DNA of 64,000 nt, from contig CM031555.1 of the NCBI GenBank assembly GCA_018466975.1, forward strand, positions 124,001 through 188,000, written 5' to 3'. Both the position numbers and the translations under genes were made by a program. Below the pieces are notes generated by a model. It saw only the letters and a program-made list of their open reading frames with translations, was not told the DNA's origin and did no database searches. Source of the stretch: Sparassis latifolia. Its lineage: Eukaryota; Basidiomycota; Agaricomycetes; Polyporales; Sparassidaceae. Every line of letters starts with the position of its first letter. Position 1 is the first letter of the stretch. Positions 1-11,108 of this stretch are shown piece after piece.

Positions 1-609
1 CGCCCCCCCAGCGCCCACCGCCACCGCGAACGCGCGCATCCGCGAAGCCTACGCGCGCGCCACGGGCAAAGCGCTGCCCACACCCCCGGCGCCCGCCGCC
101 GCCGCCGCAGCAGCAGCAGAGAAGAAGCGCATCCCGGGCCCGGAGGACGACTGCCCGGTGTGCTACGAGAACATGCACGGCGCGGCGCAGGGGACGCTCG
201 CGTTCTGCGAGACGTGCGGGAACGGGCTGCACCGCGAGTGTCTCCAGCAGTGTGCGTAAACAATGCCCCCCCCCTCTCTCTCTCGCAGCGTGTGCGTGCG
301 CGAGACTGATGGCTGTTGTGAATTTTTTGGGTAGGGGCCCGCGCGGCGCGCGGGGGCGTCACCTGTGTGTTCTGCCGCGCCAGGTGGGTCGAGCCCGCTG
401 CCGCCGCGGCGTCCGGGTCGGCCTCGGGCGGGGTGGGCCGCTCGGAGGGATACCTCAACCTCGGGAGTGTGGCGGGCGTCAGCCCGGTGCGGGATACCAG
501 CTCTTGTGCGTGTTTTTTGCGCGGATGGGTGCGATGGGGGTTGGACTGACCCGGGCTGCTTGCAGATTATCATGGCCCGCGCAGGGGGAAGCGGTACTAT
601 GGGTACTAG
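1..609 (+). CDS. RING-like/SWIM zinc-finger protein, 3' end only
   Basis: Partial: the reading frame is open from the first bases, so the start lies outside the window. Three exons join in phase (1-251, 335-505, 566-609) across GT-AG introns of 83 and 60 bases. The product carries a RING-like cysteine/histidine pattern: CPVCYENM, CETCGNGLHREC, then a final CVFC pair after the first intron. A Gly/Ala/Ser linker follows, then a short C-terminus with DTSSYYHGP, ending at a TAG (607-609). In fungi this arrangement is typical of SWIM zinc-finger proteins with a C-terminal RING, thought to act as E3 ubiquitin ligases. The SWIM part would lie upstream and is not visible. The tail DTSSYYHGPRRG is a recognisable family signature, which supports the last splice junction. 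Substrates are unknown. Confidence 0.72.
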
Positions 610-1869
610 GACACCGAGGTGCGGTGTGGAAGATGGGTGGGGCGGGGGGGGGCAGGATGGACGGTGATCTGCGTTGAGCTGTGGACGAACGCTTACCCGG
701 TAATGGGTGAATTCGTCCTATTTAGTGAAAACGGCTCTGGCTGCAGTGTTATTATATGTTGGCTCGCTCGCATGGCATGCAGCAGCTGATGCTGAAATGG
801 GACACGTAGGCTACCCACGAGCTGTTCGCTTATTGGCTTGTCAGTTGCTGCCACATTTTATTCTGCGTATATTCCCTTCTTTGTTCCAGGGCAAGAGGGA
901 ATTCATAAATCTGCTAACTATGAATGTATGACCTGTCGCACAGCATACGCCACGTTCTGTCTTACGTTGTCCCTGGCCATGGGTTCAAAGTCATCTGATG
1001 TCGATATCGCACAAGCCAACCGATTCTGCGACTACGTGTATGCAGATCCCTCCCACTGGATACCCTGCATCCGGTCGTCGGACGTGGACGCCTACTCATT
1101 GGCAGTGCTGTCGGTCGCTTATCCGAACTATTGACGCAGCCCACGCGTCTGAAGTTCCTGCACCTTGCGAGGGTGGACATACTTGTGACGCGTTGCTTTG
1201 AACTCGCGGAGTGCGTTGTCTGTCTCTGGGGCGTTGTCAATTATCCGTCTGCAAGGCGTGGGCCGCAAAGCGAGTGCAATGCGGCAAATTCGAGAGCCTC
1301 TGAACACGTAACCACTCCAATATTATCCAGATTGGGACATCGCATCGTTTTGCAGATTTCATATCCGAGTTCTCGCGGATGATCGATGACGAACCGGAGT
1401 ATCCGTTCATATCGAGTCTTGATTAATGCAGCATCGCCTTGCATGCACACACCGACGTCGCGCGGGGACGTGGATATATCTACGAGCTCGCTTGTGCCTT
1501 CTCGAGTTCACTGTGCATGATTCTGCATGAAACTCCAGCATCGACAATTTGGTCTAGCTTGTATCATCTTGCGTTTTAATTTCACCTGAGAGAGACGTCT
1601 TCCGTTTCCCATTCACCGTCTGTTTCTTGGATATGACGTGTCAGCTGTGGTTCCCGCCTTGATTCGGAATTCATCTCCGGTGGTTCTATCTTGTCAGCTG
1701 GTCTGGTATCGCGTCACTGCGCGAGGGGACACCGAGTCACCGCAGTTACACAAAAACTCACCAAATCGACGAAGGGAACATCGAAGTGCAGATGCTCAGT
1801 TTAGGGCGCTCTTAAGAATCGCTTGGGATCGAGCAAAAAGGTGCATAGGTGTTTCTGAGATGGTCGGAC
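610..1869. other. Intergenic, no gene supported
   Basis: Only short overlapping open frames of 60-120 codons are present. A frame near 1130-1380 (+) reads vaguely LRR-like (TRLKFLHLARV) but has no start, splice context or continuation. I see no RNA gene or repeat. From about 1870 the sequence matches the upstream DNA of the second crinkler-type gene. Confidence 0.5.
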
Positions 1870-2287
1870 ATGAGCTCAATATTTACCCATTTACAGGCGC
1901 ATTGTGTAGTGGACGAATGGGGCTTAAGATCCACCCTGTATCCTTGCATTGGACTGCTATTCTTGAATGGTCCTTACGTTTGATTCGATGCGGTACATGT
2001 TGATATGTTCTCTGCTTACTTGTATGTCGAAGTGGTCGGTTTGCGCTGTCAAGTTGCTGGCCGGGCTCTTCAAGATGCCCGTTGCATTCCTGTGCGGTAA
2101 TATGTCTAGCTTTGACCGCTATCATTATCCCTCTTCAGAACGCGATACTGGCACATGTCGAGAACACTGACCTCGAGGCAGCACCGCAAATCGCCGACCG
2201 CAGTCAGACGTCCTTCGACGGCACGTACTCCACGCCCTTTCCTCACGCCTCGACGTCTCCCACCGACAAGCGACCATCCCTGTCGAA
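1870..2287 (+). promoter_or_regulatory. Upstream region of NTPase gene 1, copy A of a duplicated segment
   Basis: This stretch resembles 4535-4943 ahead of the second gene. Shared blocks include the surroundings of AGTGGACGAATG, GCGCTGTCAAGTTGCT, GAACACTGACCTCGAGGCAG and CGATACGTCCGATTTTGAA. Reading frames across it differ between copies while the DNA stays similar, so it is more likely promoter and 5' leader than coding sequence. Confidence 0.5.
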
Positions 2288-4099
2288 ATGCTGCTCGATA
2301 CGTCCGATTTTGAAGTCATTTCGTCGTGTTCATCCCCGTCGGAAGCATCGCCAACACAGACGATATCGATCCCATCTGCATTCGCATGGATCGACGGAGA
2401 CGAGTTCTCAAAGGATTTCAGGAGGCTCAATCCGAAGGATCCGTATTCTCAACTTTGGGACAGGTTTTGGGGGAATACTTCTCAGTTCGAGGTCACGGAG
2501 GTTCAGGAAGGGGCCGCGGCGGTACCTGGTTCGAACGGAGCTGGGGACTCGCCATCCGCTGCAGAACAGGACGATCGCATTCCGGGCTGTCGTATCCTCG
2601 ACATTGGTGTCCCTAACCTCATTCAGAGGCTCTTCGTTCGCGCAGACTACATCCGGCTCTTCAACTGTCTCGAGAAACGCCGTCTTGAGCTCACAGGTGC
2701 GAATGGGCCGCCGGGACTTCCGGCAGTCGGGATCCTCATGGGTCACCCGGGCGTCGGTGAGTTCGTCATGTTCGGTTGCGGCACCACCTTGTTCTGAGAG
2801 GCGTTTGACATATTCAGGAAAGAGCATTTGGACGCTTTATGCCCTGATAAGGCGCCTTGCCGGTCGGAAGGCAACGATCCTTCATCGAGGCAAGGAGAAT
2901 ATCCTTTTCGTGCAAGAAGGTGTTTACGAGTTCTGTGACACCAAATTTTACCGGTACTTCGACGCCGACGTGTGGGCGCTCGTAGATTCGGACATAGCTC
3001 CGGATGGGCTTCCGCGCTCCCTCGTGAGGCGCGAAGCGGCACTTTTCGTGGTCTTCGCGACGTTCCCATCCGAGCAACGTTGGGAGTGTGTACTCGAGAG
3101 TGCGTCTCAAATTCTGGTTACTATGAACCCGTGGACCAGATGGGAGATCCATCAAGCGTACGTTCTTTGGTATATCTCGCCGTTCTGATAATCTGATATT
3201 GACTGGCCTTGTGCAGTGCACTGGCGCAGGGATCCGTCGATCTTAAGAGCGTCGACGAAGCGTTTGATCTTCTCGGTCCCCTTCCAAGGCTATGCGTCGA
3301 TCTTCCCTTACGCCCGAAGGACTTCGAGCGCTACAAGGCGCATCTCGAGCGCACACTTTCAGGCAGGTCGTCTTGGAATCCCCCATCCTGCTTCATCGAA
3401 TCCGGTGCGCTGCACGTGGACAAGTCGCTGCCGCTCAATCTGGTAGTGATCAGTCGTGCTGAACGCAACGACGTGGAGAGCGAGATGAGCTTACCGCTTA
3501 TTACGCGATATGTCGCCCGTAGGCTTGCTGCCATTTCTGCTTTCAACGGTCATCTTTCTCAGAAAGATGATGTCCAGGCTTACAAGTTCTTTACGACCCT
3601 CCCCGATGCGCATTCTCTTGATGCTCTCCTCTGGGATGTTCACGCTAGAAAGGCCCTCAAATTCTCATCTCCGAGCATCTACTTGTCTGAGATGCGCCGA
3701 CGGGAGAAGAATTCCAGGAGCTTCCGTTTGGACAGCACTACATCCTCTTTCAGCCACTGGTTCTCGCTATCGTACAAAGAGCGTTTCTATGTCGATGAGG
3801 ACCTCAAAGATCTGGAACGCGACACACAATACCTCTCGCTCGATAACGGGCAACAACTATTCCATTCTTTCTGTATTAGGAACGGCTTTCTGTACATTTT
3901 CCGACTCACCATGGCGGCGGAGGAACACGTCGACCTTGGACTCCTCCACTTTTTTGCCGGACGTGGGGGAGTGCCTGAGGCTGACAAGTGGCGGTTTGTG
4001 TTCATGGTTCCGTACAGTCATCAAATGTCTTGTATCGTACCGCAAGACGAGAACCTGGCGCAGATCGTGTTTTACACGCAACAATACTCTCTCCCTTAG
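2288..4099 (+). CDS. Crinkler-type (CRN/RHS-like) P-loop NTPase, copy 1
   Basis: Three exons (2288-2756, 2818-3157, 3217-4099) give about 563 residues. The first intron falls inside the Walker A loop: exon 1 ends in GHPGVG and exon 2 begins with KS, giving GHPGVGKS at residues 152-159. Downstream, DVWALVDSD is a plausible Walker B strand. The C-terminal half contains a block ending in GVPEADKWRFVF that recurs in the neighbouring copy. This layout matches the fungal crinkler/RHS-related NTPase proteins, whose C-terminal parts often belong to nuclease-like families. No N-terminal LFLAK header is visible, so a secreted effector role is not supported. The start was chosen because MLLDTSDF is conserved in copy 2 and the frame upstream is not. 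No frameshift or stop is seen. The biological role is unknown. Confidence 0.75.
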
Positions 4100-4943
4100 G
4101 TTTGATTCGCTGTAATGCTCACATGCTTTCGGTGTAGATAGATCGTGTTGTCGATGTTCTTGTTCGTAGCTACTCTCCACTCGCACTGTATACGTAACGT
4201 GGTAGGGTGTGTCTGAGATGCACCAGTACAGAAATGTATAGCGTCAAGACCATTACTTCCGCGAGAGACACATCTTCGGGAACACGCGAGTTGACCATAG
4301 TCAGTGTCATAGCTAGATGCCTGATCGTTGCGTGTTGCGCGCGAACAACTTGAAGTACCGCGCAGACGTCGACACTAGCTAAATCCTGCTCGGTACTTCG
4401 CCGCGAAAATGGCTGCGCCTGGTGAAGCTGTCGAGTTTCGGACGTGCTTTCCTGGGGCACGTTGTTCGAAGTCTGGATCGCTTGGACCAAGCGAAAAAGT
4501 GGCTGGGTGCTACATAACTATACGCTGAGCTTAATATTTAGTCATTCACAGGTGCAGTGGGCAGTGGACGAATGAGCTTCGGATCGCTTTCGTCTTGTCA
4601 CAATGGCCATGGACCAATACACCGGGCTACCATAGGCGTTCCTGAGCCTTCCCCGCGTTTGAGTTGATGCCGCACATGTCCATATGTTCTTTTCTCAGTT
4701 GCAGTCCAAAGAGGCCGGCGCTGTCAAGTTGCTTGCCGTTGTTCGTTGCAGTGTCGTCCGAAATCATATTCATGGTTGCCCGTATTTTCATTAACCTTAC
4801 TCTCATGTGAAGAACACTGACCTCGAGGCAGTGCCGCCAATCGCCGACCGTGATCAGTCGTTCTTCGAAAGCGCTCGAATCATAACCTTGCCTTACGCCT
4901 CGAGGTTCTCCAGCGACGAACAAACATTCTTCACTCTGTCGAA
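4100..4943. other. Spacer and upstream region (copy B) between the tandem NTPase genes
   Basis: From about 4535 to 4943 the sequence is the second copy of the duplicated upstream segment. The preceding part (4100-4534) has no convincing gene on either strand. The duplicated unit therefore spans roughly 1870-4099 and 4535-6818. Confidence 0.5.
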
Positions 4944-6818
4944 ATGCTCCCCGATACGTCCGATTTTGAAATCATTTTGTCGGACTCGTCCTCATTGAAC
5001 ACGTCGCCAGCACAGACTCGATTGATATCAATCCCGTCTGCGTTTGCATGGATCGATGCAGAGGAGTTCTCAAAGGATTTCAGGAAGCTCAGTCCAAAGG
5101 ATCCGTATTCTCAGCTTTGGGATAGGTTTTGGGGGGACGCTTCTCAGTTTGAGGTTACAAAGGTTCAGGAAGGTGGCTCGGCAGACGTACCTACTCCGAA
5201 CGGAGCTAGCAACTCGGCATCTACTGCAGAAGAGGACGATCACGCTCCGGGCTGTCGTATCATCGACATTGGTGTCTCAAATTTCATGCCCAAGGTTTTC
5301 ATCCGTGCAGACTACATGCGGATATACACTCGTTTTGAGGATCGCCGAATCGAGCTGACTGGTGCGAATGGTCTGCCGGGACTTCCAGCAGTTGGCATCC
5401 TCACTGGCCACCCTGGTGTCGGTGAGTTGCCTTTTACTACAGACGGTCTTAACTCGGTAAGATGATGCATCCTTCTTTGTCTAGGTAAAACCGTGTGGAT
5501 GCTGTATGCCCTTGTCAGGCGTCTTACTGAACGAAAAGCAACCATCGTCCATCGCGGGAGAGTCAGCATTTTACTTGACCAAGACGGCGTGTACGAGTTC
5601 TCCGACACGAAATACTACCGATACTTTCGCAGCGACGTGTGGGTGCTCGTCGATTCCGCGATTGCTCGAGATGGCCTTCCTTCACCTCTTGTCGGCCGGG
5701 ATATTGCCCTCTTCGTTGTATTTGCTTCGTTTCCGTCGGAGCAGCGCTGGGAGTGTGTGCTCGACAACGCATCACATGTCCTCGTCACCATGTACCCGTG
5801 GACAAGATGGGAAATACATCAAGCGTGAGTTCTTCAGTGTCAGCTCTCCGTTCTTATCCTCGAGGTTCGCTCATAATGGCGCAGAGCGCTAGCGCAGGGA
5901 TCCATCGATCTCAAGAAGGTTGACAAGGCATTTGACCTTCTCGGTCCCCTTCCAAGACTATGCATTGATCTTCTCCTGCGCTCCAAGGATTTGGAGCGCT
6001 ACGAAGTGCATCTCGAGCGCACACTTTCATGCAGGTCGTCTTGGTATCCCCCGTCCTGCTTCCTCGAATCTGGTGCTTTGCACGTGGACAAGTCGCTGCC
6101 GCTCAATCTGGTAGTGGTCAGCCGTGCTGAACGCAACAATGTGGAGAGCGAGATGAGCTTACCCCTTATCACGCCATATGTCGCCCGGCGACTTACCGCT
6201 GCCTATGTTTTCCAAGGTTATAGTTTTCGGAAAAATGATATCCACGCTTACAAGTTCTTTACGACCCTCCCCGACTCTCCTCATCCTGATGCTCTTCTCT
6301 GGGATGTTTGCGCTAGAATGTTACTCAAACAATCAACGCCGAACATCTTCATGTATGAGATGTCTCGTGTACGAGACAACAATTCATTACCACCAGCGAT
6401 GCGCAACCTATTGCGTAAAAAAGCGATTTTCCTTTTGGGGCCCAGTCCATGCCATCGCTGTCTCATCGATCGGTCTGCTGTTCCGTACAAAGAGCATTTC
6501 TACGTCAATGAGGACCTCAAGGATCTGGAACGCGACATCCAGTTCCTTCCCCTCGATAACCGACAGCAATTATTCCATTCTTTCTGCATTAGAAACGGCT
6601 TTCTCTACATCTTTCGACTCACCACGGCGGCGGAGGAACATGTTGACCTTGGACTCCTCCGCTTTTTTGCTGGACGTGGGGGAGTGCCTGAGGTTGACAA
6701 GTGGCGGTTTGTCTTCTTGATACCGGGGGACGACAAAATGTCTTGCATTGTAACCCAGGATGAGAAGCTTGCACAGATCACGTTTTATACCCACCAATAC
6801 ACTATCCCTGAGAAATGA
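4944..6818 (+). CDS. Crinkler-type (CRN/RHS-like) P-loop NTPase, copy 2
   Basis: Tandem paralogue of the preceding gene with the same three-exon structure (4944-5421, 5485-5824, 5885-6818), about 583 residues. The first intron interrupts Walker A at the same codon, giving GHPGVGKT at about residues 155-162. DVWVLVDSA follows as a possible Walker B. The middle exon has the same length (340 bases) in both genes. The C-terminal part is longer than in copy 1: about 25 residues are inserted near LPPAMRNLLRKKAIFL, before YKEHFYVNEDLKDLERD. Both copies are open throughout. With the Lys of Walker A intact and the splice sites kept, both are probably functional or only recently duplicated. Function is not known. 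Confidence 0.75.
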
Positions 6819-7389
6819 TCCTAGAGACAATGCCTCGATTTCGCCACACAGAGATAGTAGTGTGTTCTTGTTCACAGGGTACTTTATGCTCCATCTGTAG
6901 CAGATAGTCAGCATACCAAGACCATTGCTTTCGACAATATACTGAGTTATTAAAACCCAGGCTGACATCCCGCTTCAAGAGTCGGCGTCACTGTACATTT
7001 TCCTGATGTGAGTTGGAAGTTAACGCTTCATTCCTCAAGATATCCATGCCTGACTATAAATCCGTCCTGAGAAGCGTGCTCGCCAACCACAACCAGTGTC
7101 ATAAATGTCTGCTCGTTCGGATGTGACCAGACTATGTGACATGGAACACGCAACTCGTTGTCAAAGGTAAGCAGATACGTCTTGCCACAGAATACGATTC
7201 GCGACGTCGTCGATTGCGCGCGCTGCATACAAGTGGCCATTCGGTCGCACCTGCGAGAACCTATCACGCCTCCAGCTTTCCAAAACATGCCGGGCCGCCC
7301 ACACAGTCGGAACGCCGCATGCCGTCTCCTCTGTCGTCCTTGTCCTCAGGTACTCCATGACGCGCGCAAGTAACCAATTCTGTGCGGAC
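6819..7389. other. Intergenic, nothing supported
   Basis: Short open frames only. A minus-strand frame at 7028-7288 has no recognisable motif, start context or splice continuation. Confidence 0.4.
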
Positions 7390-8145
7390 ATGGACGCCTC
7401 CGCTCGCGGCGCAGATCTCGCGCAAGTCGTCGTGTGCGCGATGCAGCTGCGCTATTTCTAAATCCTCGAGACCGAGGCGCTGCTCGAGATGCATCTGCCA
7501 GACCCTCGGGCCAGTCCGGTTCATCAGGTGTTAGCCGCGAGTATCTGCCATGCTGGAGGAGCTACCCGCTCGAGGTCCTCCTGACATTCGACGCTCAGCC
7601 AGTCGCGGGGGCCGCTGCCCTTGTCGTACGCAGCACGGAGACGCTTCACGTCCTCCACTTGGCGTGCCAGTGGTGTCTGCTGGGCGCGTTCGCGAACCTG
7701 GCTTGCCATTCACACGTTGCAGATGTGCCGGCCTGCGAACATGGACGTGCTCCGTGCGTTCCCCATGCTGCGTACCCTGACGCTGTGAGAGGGGGATCTG
7801 TTCCTGGGCGCACCGGGGGCGATGTGAAGAAGGTGTAGCCCGACTTGGATTACGTCGAGGTACACCGGAGGGCGGCCTACTCCAAGGATCTGTCTTATGG
7901 GCCGCCTGTCCCTCGCGTACTCCATGATCACCACGTTCTCCGAGTTCATCGCGTTCATTCAGCAGGCGTCCCCCGTCGTGCTCGCTTGCGCGTCTAACCC
8001 GCAGGGGTGCTCGACCTCGACACTGGAGGAGCTCGCAAGTACGGCGCCGCGGCTGTAGTACCTTCAGTTCACCTTGCGTCGTGTTGGTTCGCTAGGTCCG
8101 TACGCATACGACGCCATCGCGGACTGGATGGTGAGCCGATCCCCC
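7390..8145 (+). pseudogene. Decayed LRR-like (F-box family?) sequence
   Basis: A single plus frame starting at ATG 7390 reads for about 750 bases with six in-frame stops, yet keeps leucine-rich phrases such as DVLRAFPMLRTLTL and TLEELASTAPRL in that same frame. These resemble the LRR tails of agaricomycete F-box proteins. No F-box motif is visible. The stops (TAA near 7459, TGA near 7582, TGA near 7786, TGA near 7825, TAG near 7834, TAG near 8056) preclude translation. Alternative frames with short LRR-like runs suggest extra frameshifts. This is a weak call based on motif impression. Confidence 0.3.
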
Positions 8146-8482
8146 ACTAGTAAGTTGACAGGCGTTTGCGGTGGGTATCGCATGGCCTTCCCAACAATCA
8201 TCACAGGACTGTGAGTGGACGTCCACTTCACCCTCCGCATGACCAGTGCCATCTACCGAGTGCGTAAGCGGCTCATTCCCCATCTTCCTATGCTTTTGTA
8301 GCTGTGTTAATCGCGTCTTCGCTTCTTCCTACCGCCCGTCTGGTAGAGGGCGCGAAAGTAGTGATCCGACGAGCGGGAGGGCGCAGAGGGTAGTCATGCG
8401 CCCCTGCGGAGCCGACTCATGAGCGCACGAAAAATATACTCACGCTAGGCGCGAACCCGGAAGACAATGAAGTGCTAGTTAC

Positions 8483-8641
8483 CTTCTGGTTTCCCGCAGC
8501 AGATAAGGCGACAACGTCGCCCGCACATATGTTACTGGCCTTCAAGACATCAGCGTTGATTATTACACGGCGCGCCTCGCGTGACATAGCGACAGAGCCG
8601 GTCAGTTCCACGGTGAACGAACGGGAGGAAATAGCAGCCAT
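8483..8641 (-). pseudogene. Lone first-exon-like fragment, possibly of an AFG2-type AAA ATPase
   Basis: A minus-strand frame from ATG 8641 runs 53 codons and then meets a good donor (GTAACT at 8482-8477). The peptide has SREARRVIINADVLKAS followed by ICAGDVVALS. This is the pattern seen in the N-terminal domain of AFG2/SPATA5-like AAA ATPases, where a basic strand precedes a GDxV turn. I could not find any further exon downstream, and no AAA Walker motifs lie between here and the NTPase pair. It may be a 5' remnant after a rearrangement, or a chance open frame. Confidence 0.25.
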
Positions 8642-9043
8642 GTAGACCTTTTCGGGGGCAAGATAAGACCAAGAAAGTTGGTCTATTCTTGGGAGACAAA
8701 AAACAGTCAGACGAGTGGTTGAACATACGTTACTAGTTAATAGTTAGAAGGAGGCGGGTCCATGACCGGAGTGCCGAGTGATCAATCTTCACCCTGCTTA
8801 TGAGGGATATTCCTGTCAATGCAAACATCATTAGCTGTTAAACGTTCTTATTCGCCTGTGTTAGCGTCTGCTTTTGTTATGTTTGAGTGTTCCTTTCCTC
8901 TTCGATTCGGACATTCCCGAGAAATAAGCCACGTGCATCGCGAGGATAAGCGCCTTTGTTAGCGCTGTTGTAATTTCTCGCAGGCTTCACAGGTGGCACT
9001 TCCGTTTGTTCATGGGGGCTGGTTTGGCTTTCATATTGCCAGA
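8642..9043. other. Intergenic; upstream of GPI16
   Basis: No gene seen. The stretch presumably carries the promoter of the GPI16 gene. No motif could be assigned. Confidence 0.4.
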
Positions 9044-11108
9044 ATGCACATAGGATGGTCTACAAACTTATCATTCTTTCTGAGCTTGTTTTTTAGTCAA
9101 GTTCTGGCGACCTCGGAACAATTTGACGAAGAGTTGACGTTACGTCCTCTACAAGATGGAAAGCTGGCCGCTAGATTCTCTTTCACAACATTGCTGAAGG
9201 GTGCTACTCCAAGAAATCCGGAGTGTCTCGCAAGTGATGACGAATGTACGTTCATACGCGAAGTCGAATGGAATTGGTGCGAACTGTAAGCACAGCACAG
9301 CATTATACTTTATTCCCTCTTGCTCTGGGTCAGATTCTCCGCGAATATGCAGTCACGGAGCTGCATCTGTCGCTGAACGCGGGGAACTGGAACTATGATA
9401 AATGGGGCTATCCTGACGAGCCCGGTGTGGGTACCGGAGCAGAGCTCTGGGTGTGGATGGGGGATGGTGCTCCCATATCGTGAGTCCAGTCACTTTGTTG
9501 TCACGGCGGATAGTGAATTCAATTCGAAATACTGCTCAGTGTTGATGACCGATGGCAAGGTCTGCGTAATGCTCTTGCCGGACTCTTCTGTGCCTCACTG
9601 GGTTCACTGGATGAGCAGCGCACCACGTCACCTACTCTATCGTTCCAACCTGAAGGGTCACTACCAGATTGGAAAGCCCCTCACCAGTTACGCCACGCCA
9701 CGCTACCGTCGGAGCATGTCTGCACCGAAAATCTTACACCATTCCTCAAACTGCTCCCTTGCAAATCGTTCTCAGGCATCGCGCGTCTCCTCAATCCCCA
9801 TCGCCTCTTTGATGCGGACTGGCATGGACTGGGCGTCGACGTCAGGTATCATCAAAATGCCGGTGTGGAAGTGAGACTAACCTTTCAGGCCGTCTTCGAT
9901 CCCGTCCGGTTATCCCCCAACAAGCGTAGAGGTTAGCGTTTCGCCGCCCTCCCATGTTATCGGCATCATTGATAACTGAGCTGGCTACGCGTGCGCCACT
10001 CAGACTGGTCACTCGACTCGATATTTGACCGCACAATTGATAGAGCGTGCCCGGTTGCACACTCAAGCGAGGTCCGAGTGGAGCTACCTGGGGAGAAATT
10101 GTACACGCTCTCCCCTGACCCGTCCGTAATTATAGAGGACCTCGCGATATTTGTGGTGAAAGATAGTGCGTCGTGTCCCTGTGACATATCCAGCTTCGTT
10201 AGTGGCGGCTGACCCACCGCCTTGTAGCAGAGGACGCGCTGGACATCGCAATGCAATGGCCTGGAGAAGCGACGTTTTCCTATCGTGCGTATGAGCAATT
10301 TGTTTTCCTGACGAGTTTATACATTAACGACACAACCCCAGCCTTGTTTGCCGCCGCCGAACCTCTCACACATATCTCCGTGCAGCGCACTCTCAAGGGC
10401 TCGAGCCAGTCGGACGCCCGGCTCTCGCTCGTGATCACCAACAACCTCCCAGTGCAGGTCCAAACAGGCTATCTCGAGACAATGCCTTGGCTCGCACAGT
10501 TCTATATCCACACCCTTCGCGTTCGCAGCGACGGTGTCTCGCGTGGTACGTGTACTCAGTCAAGCGGGGCGATCGCCGTCGCCCATGCCAATCTCATGCT
10601 CGCGTCCATACATTATATAACTGACGTGGGACGGACTGCTTCGCAGACGATCTCGTAACGATCATCTCGTACGCTGCACCTGTCCCGCACGCCCGGCCCA
10701 CCCTCTTCCAAGCTGCACTGACGTTGCCGCCGAAGAGTACGTTGGAAGTTACGATGGACGTTTTGAAGCCATTCTTGCGATACACCGAACATCCACCCGA
10801 TGCACTGCGTGGCTGGGATCTCCCCAGCAGTTCTGGGACCATTTTCCTTCGGCAATCTTTCAGAAGCAGATTTGAATGTTTCTGCCGCTGCGCTGACGAC
10901 ACTGCGACGGCAGCCGAGGCGGATTTACACGTCAACATTACTGGTCGACCTCGCCACGCCAGACTTCAGTATGCCGTACAATGTCATCATCATAAGCTGC
11001 ACGCTCATCGCGCTGATATTCGGGAGTGTGTTCAATTTGCTGACGCGCAAATTCGTGGTGGTGTCTGTAGAGAACGAGAGCGGTGCCGGGAAGTCGGATC
11101 TATTGTAG
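9044..11108 (+). CDS. GPI16: GPI transamidase subunit GPI16/PIG-T, with one apparent frameshift
   Basis: Six exons: 9044-9245, 9296-9479, 9540-9931, 10004-10165, 10228-10545 and 10647-11108. The product begins with a signal peptide ([12 protein letters not shown]) and carries PIG-T landmarks: [60 protein letters not shown]. Near the C-terminus come [10 protein letters not shown], a transmembrane helix and a short cytosolic tail. In yeast and man this ER subunit is disulfide-linked to the catalytic GPI8/PIG-K and helps attach GPI anchors to proteins. Between GWDLP and AVLGPF, near 10815-10820, the frame changes at a run of four C. Two missing C would restore a 573-residue protein. As given, the frame would lose the membrane anchor. 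The gene is normally single-copy and essential, so a sequence error is a serious possibility. The start was chosen for its signal peptide; an in-frame ATG at 8993 is an alternative. Confidence 0.85.

Noticed and set aside
838..1382. Overlapping plus frames with a few LRR-like words
   Set aside because: No start or splice context and no continuous similarity pattern; equally long frames exist on the other strand.
2082..2287. Possible longer N-terminus for the first NTPase gene
   Set aside because: The matching DNA before copy 2 is in a different frame, so the sequence behaves as leader, not protein.
3510..4115. Second long open frame inside NTPase copy 1 (and its counterpart at 6178-6720)
   Set aside because: It is an out-of-frame shadow of the conserved exon; the reading that joins Walker A to the C-terminal block is the other frame.
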